Below, piece after piece: positions 25,746 to 36,310 of a DNA stretch of 64,000 bases; position 1 is the stretch's first letter; every line of letters starts with the position of its first letter. Both the position numbers and the translations under genes were made by a program. The DNA is from Istiophorus platypterus (taxonomy: Eukaryota; Chordata; Actinopteri; Istiophoriformes; Istiophoridae): contig CM029116.1 of NCBI GenBank assembly GCA_016859345.1, forward strand, positions 2,842,643-2,906,642, in the 5' to 3' direction. Under the pieces are notes generated by a model, which was given only the letters and a program-made list of their open reading frames with translations, was not told the origin of the DNA and ran no database searches.

Positions 25746-26376
25746 ACAGTTCGTGCTAATGCCTTCTTTTATCATCAGCATCCTGCTTAAATTCATCCAC
25801 ATATACAGTTTACACTGTCATTTTTCTTTGCTCCTCAGTCACACTGCTCCTCCTTCCCACTCCTGAAACAGTGAAAATCCTGTTCTACTGAGTAAAACAG
25901 ATATCATTTGATTTTGTATCAATCTTTTTTGCCTGTAAATTGCTTCTTCATTTTTTTGACTACATAAATAAAATTGATGTGCATCAATGGACAGCATAGT
26001 TTCATGGGCCGAGTACAGTGGCGTCCACATGTCTGTCAGCAAGTTCTGGTCTTTCTCTGACATGCCTCTGAGCTCCCAAATGAAAAACTTGTATCGTGTA
26101 AGATTCAGGTAAAGATTTTGTCAAAAAACAATATGCCCTCCCCCACCCCAGGGTGCAGCCCATCGAAAAATCACGCTCATTCTGAGGAGTAGAAGGATCT
26201 GTGACCAGGAAGCAGAGGCTGGAGCAAAGAGCCTCCAGTGGAAGAAGACGAAATTTCCTTGAGTTGATGAAAAAGCTCCAGAAGAAAAGTTTTCACACAA
26301 AAATTAGGTAATAGAGAAAGAGACCAAAGAGCAAAAGGAAGACAAGGCAGCAAATATGCAGAAAGGTGTTGTTACA

Positions 26377-26378
<2 letters not shown>

Positions 26379-26421
<43 letters not shown>
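26379..26421 (+). repeat. (GT)21 microsatellite
   Basis: Perfect array. Confidence 0.97.
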
Positions 26422-26422
<1 letters not shown>

Positions 26423-28783
26423 TTGGAGAGGGTATGATGCTAATGGTGATAAAGATAAACATGTCCTTCCATCTCTGCATTTTCCTTGCCTTATTAAGAT
26501 GTGTTTACTCCTCAGTTGGAGAGAATCGCGCACGTGTGTGTGTGTATGTGTGTGTAAGTGTGAGTGTGTGGAAGCGAGGCAGAGGCCAACAGGAGAGGAA
26601 AGTCTGTAGGAAACGTGTCACTTTAAACAAACATACAGACACTTTCGGACACACATACTTGAGTCTAGTCCTCTTGAAGTCATCATCAATTATATCCTCG
26701 TTATGGATCACCATGTCTCTTCACACATACAAATATAAACACACACACAAAAAACACAAACACCTTCAACCCCCCTATGGTCTCTTCCAGGAAAGCCAAT
26801 TACTGCCCACCCACCTCCTCCTCCCCTCCGCCCAGCCAGCCATCCCCACCACTGTATCCAGGCAGAAGTCATTAGAGGCGACACACAGCGGGCGCCGCAC
26901 ACAGAACCACAACCTTTTATAGACACGAGATGATTCACTTATTAAAAAATTAAACTTCATGTGTGTTTTTTCCAAATAAACCCAGCATAAAAAGGGGGGA
27001 GACACCTTGAAGACAGAAATCCAATACCAAGATCTGGGACCAACGAGTAAGAAATCCAACTCAGACTCATCGATTTTACGTCTTTTTCACACGTAAGAGG
27101 GATGTTAGATCCGTCTAATGGAGAAATATTGATCATGCTTCAGTCATTTTCATCTAGTGACCAAAAGCTACTGGTGTGCATCAGTGTGTGCCGTTCGCCG
27201 CAATGGCTTTTGTCAGACAAAAACATTCAGGTTGAGAGGTTGTGATGAAAAAGTGATATTGTTTCGTCCCCAGAGGTGACGAAGTTGTAGATTCAATTTC
27301 CTGCGGGGTCGCCGATTTCTATTCTGCAAACAGAGAGCCTGGCAAAGGGGAAATATGAAAGCTGCTAGCAAACATTGCTGGAATGATTAAAAGAAGAACG
27401 GTGTGTGTGTGTGTTTGCGTGTGTGTATGTGTGCGCAGAAAGACTGGGCAGTAAGTGGAACAGTAGCACTGTGCCTGAATGCTGATGGTGTCTGCAGGTA
27501 CGTTTTCCAATTCAGCTGTTTTCACTGTGAGAACCTGTGTGAAAATGCTGAAAATAAAAAGTCAAAATATTACAGTGTTTTTTTTACTCATGCCTGAGGT
27601 CTATTAATAAAGATCGATTCTTCTTCTTGTACCATAGACAAACTACCCACTTTGTGTTGCCACTTCCCATTACATCTCTCCACTCCACCGGAAAGACTAA
27701 AACAAACAAACAAAAAATTAACCAACTACAATGAAAACACAACCCACAGTGTAATCGCTGCAAAATCGAGAGGCTGAAAGAAAACCAACAGAGCCAGATG
27801 AGATGACAAGTCTCTTAGTTCATGTGACGCAACAACTGACTACTTAGGTTGAAGCAGAAGCTAAAAACCATGATGGATCACAGTTATTGGTTCTTGGTTT
27901 TTTTTTTCCTGAGTATATCAGCATAACAGAAGTTGATGGGGCCATGCAGGGAGTCATACCTTATTTTTCTACTTAAAGTTGGCTTTAAAGTTGCAAAAGC
28001 TGTTGAGCATCTTTCATACAGAGGTTTTGGACAAAAAGGAGGAGATGTTTACACCTCGGCTGTGGGTCAACATAATAATCAGGATTATGTTAGATCTTGT
28101 TCAAACTGCAGGTTTTATATGATAGGAATGGATGTTGGGTTGAATCTTCATGTGCATTAACATCACAACATGAATCATCATAACAACCTTGATAGTTTAC
28201 AACAAGATTAACAGTAGAGGTTACACAAAAATGTAATTTCTGACATGTGATGGTTCACATCTATTTGGCCTTTAGGTGGCTGATGAAACTACAATCACAC
28301 AGGAGTCTAATTTACCTCGACTAACAAACAAACACCCACCCACCCACGCACACACACAGTACAGACATTTCCACTAAATGAGATACACTCTTGAGGGTGT
28401 TGCTCGGAGGTTGTGTAACAAAATGTGATGCACTGATGGTAACAAAGTCTAAATGAAGACATCTACATGATCAACCTGTGCAACAGTGGAAAGAGAGAAG
28501 AAGAAATAGCCCGACTATTGAATTCAGTGATTCTGAGATTATTGCTGTAAAAACATCGTCGTCTCATTGCCCATTTTATTAAAGGTTCATCCTTGGATCA
28601 CATTCTACTTTCTGAACTGTGCTGATGGTGCCATCAGCACTGAATTTCAGAGATGGAGGAAAGGAAGGAGGACGACGGTGATGGAAGATGACAGACATTA
28701 AGCGCTTTTATGATCCAGAGGCAATGTCTCTTTCATGAGGGGGGAGAAATACTGAAAGACAAAGAAATAAGGTATTTAAAAAA

Positions 28784-28795
28784 GGGGGGGGGGGG
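28784..28795 (+). repeat. G12 homopolymer
   Basis: Twelve consecutive G residues after an A-run. Confidence 0.9.
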
Positions 28796-29420
28796 CAGAA
28801 ACAGGAAGAGAAGGACAACGAGACAAAGAAGAGACAGATAATGAAGAAAAAAAGGAAAGTCCCACCTGAGAATTATTGCTCAATGATGTTTAAAATCCAA
28901 ATTGCAAAAGGAAAGAAAATTACATATATACAGTACTAAAGTTACATAAATGAGAAGCCTGGTCAGTGCTTTAGTCTAATTCAAAACAGACTATAACATT
29001 GTACCAACAGGTTGCTTCTCTACTGCTCAACTGCCGACAGATTTTCTGTCCAGGTTTTTACATTCCTCTGAACCAAATACACAAAAGTGTCTCTAACTCA
29101 CTCAAGTTAATTATTAATTTAATAATTCATTTGTATATTTTCATACAGCCATATCAACAAAGATGTTTTAGGTAAAAATGCTCAAATATCATCAAAGGGG
29201 CAGCTTTAGAAGAATAGTTCCAATGTCACAAACTGAGAAACCAGAATGTTTTAATTTGTGTCCAGAAATATTAAGGTGTTAACACCAACAAAATTAAAAA
29301 AAAATCTTAATGAAACCTCCATTCAGAGAAAGTCTCACTCAGGAACATCAGATCCCTCTCCAGTTCTCCTTTTGCTTTGCTTTTTTTGCCAGGGGAAAAC
29401 ACGAGCAAACACAAGCGCAA

Positions 29421-29509
29421 TGTGTGTGTGTGTGGTTGTGTGAGTGTGTTTGTGTGTGTGTGTGTGTGTGAGTGCGTGTGTGAGTGCATGTGTGAGTGCG
29501 TGTGTGAGG
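29421..29509 (+). repeat. (GT)n array grading into a 12-bp minisatellite
   Basis: GT units with GTGAGT interruptions. The last part is three copies of a 12-bp unit, TGAGTGCGTGTG, from about 29469 (the middle copy has CATG in place of CGTG). Confidence 0.9.
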
Positions 29510-29845
29510 TTTACAGATGTAATTTTACAGAATATCAAACTTTGGATATCAAACTTTGAAATCAAGATTATGCGCATTTCTTATCATTTGGGAATGGAAA
29601 AATAAAAAAAGATACCTTGCATAACTGAAATTTGCTTTAAAGCTGATGGCAAATAAATCAAGTGAGAGTCAAAAATTTGAAATGAAAGAAAAACAGAGGG
29701 ATAATGAAAGGCGAAGAGCAAAACAGGAGAGGCAGAAATAGAGGGAAGATAGTGTGAGAAAGAAAGAAATGCATGTTTGTCTTTGGCACCAAGTCCCTGT
29801 TCTCTCCTTATATGCTGCTACGTTACATGAAACCCCGAGGGAAGC

Positions 29846-29847
<2 letters not shown>

Positions 29848-29882
<35 letters not shown>

Positions 29883-29907
29883 ATACTCACACACACACAC
29901 ACACACT
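29848..29907 (+). repeat. (CA)n compound microsatellite
   Basis: Two CA arrays separated by GACACATACT. Confidence 0.95.
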
Positions 29908-30119
29908 CCGAAACACAATATGCACAAAACGTATGTGAAACTGAAGTCAGAATTATGCGAGTCGCAACACATACAGACATATACTCTATATATGAAACTA
30001 CACCAAGTCACAGGGAGCAGCTGGTTAATGTGTGAACAGTTATTTGAACCACACGCATGCAGGCACGCACGCACGAACACACGCACACACATACACACAT
30101 TCACACACAGTGCAGTCCT

Positions 30120-30240
30120 TGGTCTCCTGGCAGTGGATGACAGCAGTGAGATGTTTAGTATATTCACTAAAGAAGAGTGCTGGTCTCCTGGCAGTGGATG
30201 ACAGCAGTGAGATGTTTAGTATTCAGACTAAAGAGTGAGC
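30120..30240 (+). repeat. 61-bp tandem duplication
   Basis: TGGTCTCCTGGCAGTGGATG starts at 30120 and again at 30181. About 42 bases are identical, then the copies diverge (ATATTCACTAAAGAAGAGTG against ATTCAGACTAAAGAGTGAG). The high identity of the first part suggests a fairly recent duplication. Confidence 0.95.
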
Positions 30241-31301
30241 TGGCTTCAGTAACAAAGCAGCCTCTTCGTGACTCCCTCACTCTTGTTGGGTGAGTGTATA
30301 TTTGTGTGTGTGGTTGTGTGTGCATGTGTGTGCGTATGTGTGGCTGAACCTCTCACCATGAAACATTTGTTCATGCATAAACCGACTGCTCATTACAAGC
30401 ATTCCTACACCAAAGCACAAAGGCAGTTTACTTACCCAAACCAAACTCGAGGGGCCGTTGGGGGGTTCAGCTGCCCTGAAACAGTTCATGAAATTTAATT
30501 AGTGAATAACCTGAACACAAGGAATCACAGAACACTTAGCTAAAAAAAATCTTATTTTACAATTTATTTTATATTTCAGCAATAACAATATTAACTTTAA
30601 CAAAATTTGCATACCAATCTAAAATGCAACTAAAATATAAATATAAAATGTGCTCAATTTCAGATTTCTCAGATTTACATGCAATACAGACCTGAATACA
30701 GACACACACACACACACGTATTTCCTCGAAGACCAGTCTGCCACAGTGCAGCGTCCTCTCAGTACCAAATCAGTTCCTCTTCAGTCTTAATGTCCGGAGA
30801 CACTCAACCAACACAAAACAATCTCAGATCAATGAGGAACCTTTTTGTTTTTACAGTTTGGCTGAAATGGACGAGGACTAAGAGAATCAGAGGTCAATAT
30901 TTCTGCTGAACATATGGAAAGCCAGAGCTTTTAGCTTATTTGTCTTGAGTGTTAAATGCATGTGCATTTTGGTGCCAATTACTCCAGCCCAGGCAGGGTT
31001 ACGCAGCAGAAAATTCAACAGCTTGCTTTGGTCTGTTTCATCAAACACTTTTAAAACTTCAGCATTCACTTCATTCTAGCAGCCACAGTGGTGTGTTCCT
31101 TACTTCTGACAAAATGTCTATACATAAAATATAGTTTAAAGCAGAAGGGTAAATTTACTGTCAGGACAGAGAAGCCAGCTTTGAAAGCTTGGGAGTTTGA
31201 ACATCTCGACAGGCTGTGGGGGCTGATGAGATGATGGCATGTTAAGCTGCCTGATTAACCAACCAAGTCTCTGACTGACTGTCTCCCTGTCTGACTCCCT
31301 A

Positions 31302-31321
31302 CCTGTCTGTCTGTCTGTCTG
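31302..31321 (+). repeat. (CTGT)5 microsatellite
   Basis: Tetranucleotide array, preceded by decayed CTGACTGA units from 31270. Confidence 0.9.
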
Positions 31322-31691
31322 GCTTTCCTCTTCCTGAGATGTGCCTGGGATGGTGATGACAAAGTCAAAACCTAGCATGTAGCTGTATCACACTTTATCC
31401 ATTTACATCTCTCCTGCTCCCTCTGCTTACTTATAAAGTAATCTAATAAAGCTGAATTAACAATAAAACTGCTCTCATTTACATGTTTGTTTTTGTTTCT
31501 GTTGTTAGATAATAGTGACTGAAACATGGCCCATGAGGACAACCTGTTAACCAGCATTCATTTCCTAGTTGCTGCTCTGCTGCTAAAAACCTGACTTTTT
31601 AACCATGTCGTCTTGCCTAAGATCCACTAAAATACGTATGGATTGGATCCTTAGGATCTTTTCAGGACATCTGGAGAATAAAAAATAAATA

Positions 31692-31693
31692 AA

Positions 31694-31750
<57 letters not shown>
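31692..31750 (+). repeat. (AT)n microsatellite, about 29 units
   Basis: AT array with one C interruption near 31712. Self-complementary, so able to extrude cruciforms. Confidence 0.97.
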
Positions 31751-31755
<5 letters not shown>

Positions 31756-33037
31756 CTAAGTTTACATGAACTGTCTAACTACTGCATTTTCTGTACTTGA
31801 CGGAAGAATTTGTAAGTCACGGTGAGAAGAAAAAAGAGCCAGAGATAAATCACTCACATGTATGTGTGTGTGTGTGTGTGTGTGTGTTAGCCAGTTCAGC
31901 ATTCAAGAACAAATCTGGCACTTTGTTTAGCTAGAAAATCTGTTGTCTTGCCTGTGTGAGTATCATTTTATATAAATAATGGCAATAAATATACAGGGCA
32001 GTAACTAATGTGAGTACCTGTGTGTCTTTAAAAATCCAACCTACTTTGGACCCTCAATGATATAACTGACAATGTGAGCAATCTGGTGGGCTGACAGCAA
32101 GAATAAATACTGAACTGAAAGTAGCCACCATATCTAAAGAAAATCTCACTGACTTGATGATGCACTCTGGATGGCTACCAAAGTTTTAACTCTCAACTGT
32201 TATTTACTAAAACCAAAAATACTGGTACACAGTGGATCTCAGAGTTAGATAGGAAACACCCGCTGTCCCCTTGATCCATGGCTCTGAAGAATACTGATAT
32301 AATTAATTCATGAACAGGGCAGCAAAGCACAAAAGCAAATGGCACATGTTCCAAAGATGATGTATTTCAGGCTGTTTAGGCATCATTCACACAGGACTGT
32401 GATTAATTTAGCAATGTCAAGTCCAAAACCTCTTTGCACTATATCAAACATGTCTCAGATGGTGCTGCATGGACTGCCATAAAAATTACTTTGCTTTAAT
32501 TCATAACAACTCGTAAGTATCAACATGTGCAGGTGTCCAGACTCTTTACTTCCTTCCTTGCTGGATTTATTTCTCAGTATAGAACACATATGACTATATC
32601 ATTTATCTGATACTGTGGCCACTTACTGCAGGCAAAAAAGAGTATGTGCATCACCACTAATATTTTTAAGTCTGCAGTGAGTTTAACCCAACACTCAGTT
32701 AGTTTGTCTTATCAGAATTAACAGTTAATAAAGCACAAAGCAGAAGTATTTTATGGCACTGGTTGTTTAAATTAATTTACTCCACTGTTATGGCCACTTT
32801 TCTAAAACAATATAAAATTTTTGACATGTCCAGTTATAATGAACAGCTGCCAGCCAATCAGAGTCTACTCGTGATTGTGAGCAGAGCTTGAATATATGAG
32901 TAAAACTATGACAAGTCAGAGACAGAGGACTAGAGGCAAGCAAGACAAAAAGGGAGACAGAGGAGAGGGAGCCTGCAATATATCATCAAAGTGAAATTAG
33001 AGCCACAGGCTGTGTATTGTGATGTTGCACCTGTCCA

Positions 33038-33039
<2 letters not shown>
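31751..33039. other. AT-rich non-coding stretch
   Basis: It contains a (GT)12 array at 31863-31887. Apart from this I see no gene, repeat end or exon. Confidence 0.55.
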
Positions 33040-33073
<34 letters not shown>

Positions 33074-33145
33074 ACCCACCCACCCACACACACACACACA
33101 CACCCACACACTCACACTCACACTCACACACACACACACACACAC
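33040..33145 (+). repeat. Compound CA / CCCA / CTCACA microsatellite
   Basis: CA units, then CCCACCCACC units (33071-33088), CA again, ACTCAC units (33110-33126), then CA. Confidence 0.95.
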
Positions 33146-33334
33146 TGAGTTATCTCTTATCTCACAACCTCATAGACAGTTGTTTTTCCATTGGTCGGCA
33201 ATGAGACAAATTGAGCTACTATAACTGATGTTGTTTGTCAGAAAAGAAAAGAGATTGGTCAACAAGGAGAGAGAGAGAGGAAGGGAGAGAGAGTTTGTAC
33301 ATTTGATATATCAACCACACTGTCTGTCTCGCCC

Positions 33335-33356
33335 CCCCCCTCTCTCTCACACACTC

Positions 33357-33390
<34 letters not shown>

Positions 33391-33397
33391 ACACAGA
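33335..33397 (+). repeat. Compound CT / CA microsatellite
   Basis: A C8 run and CTCTCT at 33331-33348 grade into CA units with CTCACA interruptions. Confidence 0.92.
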
Positions 33398-33600
33398 ATT
33401 TAACAGGACAAATAATATACCCACAGTGCAGTAATAAACAAGAGAAGCAGGTATATCAAGAGGCAGCACCACAAACACACACACCCAAACACACGCACAT
33501 ATACAAACATAGACTTTAACGGGGCAAATAATATTGCCACATAAACAATTCCTGTACAGGGCTGAAAAAAACTGCTGAAGCTCAACAGTAAACAAGAGCC
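33394..33600 (+). repeat. Diverged local duplication carrying its CA flank
   Basis: TTTAACAGGACAAATAATAT at 33399-33418 recurs as TTTAACGGGGCAAATAATAT at 33515-33534. AGTAATAAACAAGAG (33430-33444) recurs as AACAGTAAACAAGAG (33584-33598). Each copy is preceded by CA-rich DNA. The second copy holds about 40 extra bases between the matching parts. Confidence 0.75.
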
Positions 33601-36265
33601 TGTGTTGCCTCCCAAGCTTTTATGTGTTAATATACACACACATAAACTCACATAAATACATAAGGAAAACTGAATAAAGCAAAAAGTTCCTATCACCTTC
33701 GTCTTCACAGGCTGGAGCAGACTGCACATTTAACTGACTGATGATTCTCTCTTCTCCAAAGCTGTCGCTCAACAAAAAAAAAACTTTTTACCAACAATCC
33801 TGTTGTCAACCAAAGACGCAAAATTACAGAAAAGCTCAACGAGAGAGGATGAGTCTTTAGTGCTGGAATTCAATTCGTTAGTTCTGGACATATGTTCTTG
33901 GTCTTTACTTTCAGCAAATATCAGATAAATTTAATGCGATGCAATGAAAAAAATGAAGCAATGCACGAACAGTCCGGGATTGTTGTCACATTAGACAACA
34001 ATGGAGAAAACTACACTTTGCTCTGATCGACTTTACTATAACTTAATTTTTTCCTTCAAATGACAAAAACCAAACCAAAGACTATATTTATATACAAGTC
34101 TAGATGTGAACTGGGTCCATCTTTGTAGGCAACGTCGGCCTGGTTGTTTATTTCACATCACTCTAACAAACCAAACAAACCAGATTTCAAATTACAATGT
34201 GTGTGACTCAAGCTCATTAAAACAAATTGCTACTCTTGTCATTCAGGAATATCTTAGCACTGTGGCTATAGGTCATAGACTCACACAGACTCACAGTGCG
34301 GCTAAAGAAACTGTAATGAGGAGACAACAGAGATGGGGTGGGGTCAGATACATGGGTCAGATATGTGGCATTAGACGTGAAGAGAGGGTACGGTCTGGAT
34401 GTTGATGTTTTCTCCACCAGCCACTTGGCGACGTCTTCTACATTTACTCATCAGTTTCAATAAAACGGTTGTTTGTTTTGTTGCGTGCAAAGCATTTTGA
34501 GCGAAACTCAGCAAAAAATGCATACTGACGTTTATAATGCAACGTGGTTCTGAAGGCAAATAGGAACGAGCTAAATTCAATAAGTGATTCCTTTGACAGC
34601 ATGTTTCAGCAGGCACCAGACAACAAATATGGAGACATCACTGTGATGGGCCCTTTGAAAAACTTTTGAGGAGGTTAGAGTAGATGGCGACTCCTAAAGT
34701 GCACTCTAATAATATGGTTGTAAGTGAAGCAAAGCATAGCTCTGACTATAGTGCTAAGACTTTAACAAGTTTATGTTATTCACCATAATGTCTTCATCGG
34801 TGTCAGTAGTCTCATAGCAGTGATTTTGGTTTGTTGCAGTGGTTTTACACTCCACAGACAAGCAAAGACCGGTGCATGAACTGTCTGCAGTGAAAAATAG
34901 ACAAGAGACACACAGTAGTGTGGTGTGGAAGAACAATGGATTTAAAAAAAAATGCAGCATGAACAGCAGTCGTAGAAAAAAAAAAAACATTGTGTGGTAA
35001 CGGCAGAATTTTTTTCATGTTATTTATTAATGGAACTTGCTCGTAGGTGCTCTGTAAACATGTCAGCATAAAAACACCAACAAAGCCCTGGCTTTATCTT
35101 CTTATATGATGCTCATGCAGAAACTGCAGCAGCCTGCTTTGAAGCCGGCATTGACGTCAGCTGCTCAAGGATCAACAAACGAGGCAGACGCAGAGTCTGT
35201 GCGCTCTGCAACCTTCCCAAAGTGGAAAATTTAATACCATCATATAAATGTTGACATTTCCAGGCGAAGCCTCCTACAAAGAAAAGACAAAAAATGTGGC
35301 CAAGAGCAGACCGAAAATACTCACACCTATATTGCTGATGCGTGCAAGTAACAGCCTGATTTATTCTGGGTTTTTTTCTGTCTGATGACAACAAGGTTCT
35401 GTCTGGAAATGCCAGCTTTACTAGGTGTTAATAAACAAGACATCTTGCCAGTTCATTTCCCAGGAAGACAGCTTGTAGGCTGCACAAAAATTCCAGGATT
35501 GGTCAGGGGTCTACACTGAACCAGTGTAGCAATGTTGCCGTGCAGGCAGCAGAGCTCATTAAACAAGGGAGGTGGATGGAGATGAAAGATGGAAGGAAAA
35601 GATAGTTATTTTTAAAAAAGGGACATGCAGTGGTTGGATAATTGAGGGTCTTGCTCCCATTGCGCTGTCCTCCACTGCACCAGGGGTCAGCCCACTAGTC
35701 AGGGTATATCTCTCTCATTTTCAGTACCCTGGTGCCCATTCGGTGCTTGGGTTCGGTTACAGAAGGGCAGAGAAGAGGAAAGATTTGCAGGGAGACTGGC
35801 GCTAAGAGCCGCTCATTTCCTGAACATCCCTAACCGAGAAGCAGGGTGAGCCTCAGTGCTAGCAGGCTGTCGTGCCCCGACTGCCAGCTCTGAGGTGCCA
35901 GTGTGTTAACGCCAGACTGGAGCAGCCCGATTACAGCTCACTGCCGCAAGTATAACAGCAGCTAGAAACCCCCCATCTGAAGAGCAAAACAAAAAGGGGC
36001 TTGTGTATTATTTTAGTAGTTATACTTCCATTTCAAAAAGCCAGCTGCACATCCATTATGGCCTCATGCCTGCAGAGCATTTCAAGTCCCACATCCACAA
36101 CCACAAACAGTGCAAAGAACAAGATCCAGGCTGAGGTCATCAGCTGTATCAGCCTGTTCAGTGTTTAATAGGGTTGGTGTGGATTCGTAGTGATTATAGC
36201 CCTCAAGACCATTTACAGATGGTCCAGAGCTTATTTCTCATATTTTCCTCTTCACTTATTTCAAA

Positions 36266-36268
<3 letters not shown>
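33601..36268. other. Non-coding stretch, no gene recognised
   Basis: Frames at 34106-34405, 34371-34616, 34754-35069, 35113-35394 and 35572-35805 have no recognisable domain. The 35400-35960 part has a more balanced composition and short TAAT-bearing words, but nothing I can assign. Confidence 0.5.

Positions 36269-36306
<38 letters not shown>
36269..36306 (+). repeat. (CA)19 microsatellite
   Basis: Perfect array. Confidence 0.97.

Positions 36307-36310
<4 letters not shown>

Larger units (their letters stand above)
25746..29420. other. Non-coding stretch, no gene recognised
   Basis: It contains a (GT) array at 26379-26421, shorter GT/CA patches at 26536-26570 and 27401-27434, and a G12 run at 28784-28795. 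Frames at 25839-26063, 26775-27059 and 27933-28160 lack domains. The 27080-27350 part is more balanced in composition, but I cannot assign it. Confidence 0.5.
29510..31691. other. Repeat-rich non-coding stretch
   Basis: CA and GT patches (29848-29907, 30061-30110, 30301-30342, 30701-30718), a tandem duplication and a CTGT array are listed separately where notable. A direct repeat ATATCAAACTTTG occurs twice at 29532 and 29546. No exon is recognised. Confidence 0.5.

Noticed and set aside
25264..25802. Overlapping leucine/serine/proline-rich minus-strand frames that look like membrane proteins
   Set aside because: All follow from the purine bias of the plus strand. Three frames are open at once, as expected from lack of T and C on the plus strand.
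26356..26922. 188-codon plus-strand frame
   Set aside because: Starts in a GT array and continues through GT/CA-rich DNA. No domain.
29421..30342. Regularly spaced short repeats read as a CRISPR-like array
   Set aside because: The repeats are microsatellites plus one duplication, with no constant repeat and unique spacers, in a vertebrate-type genome.
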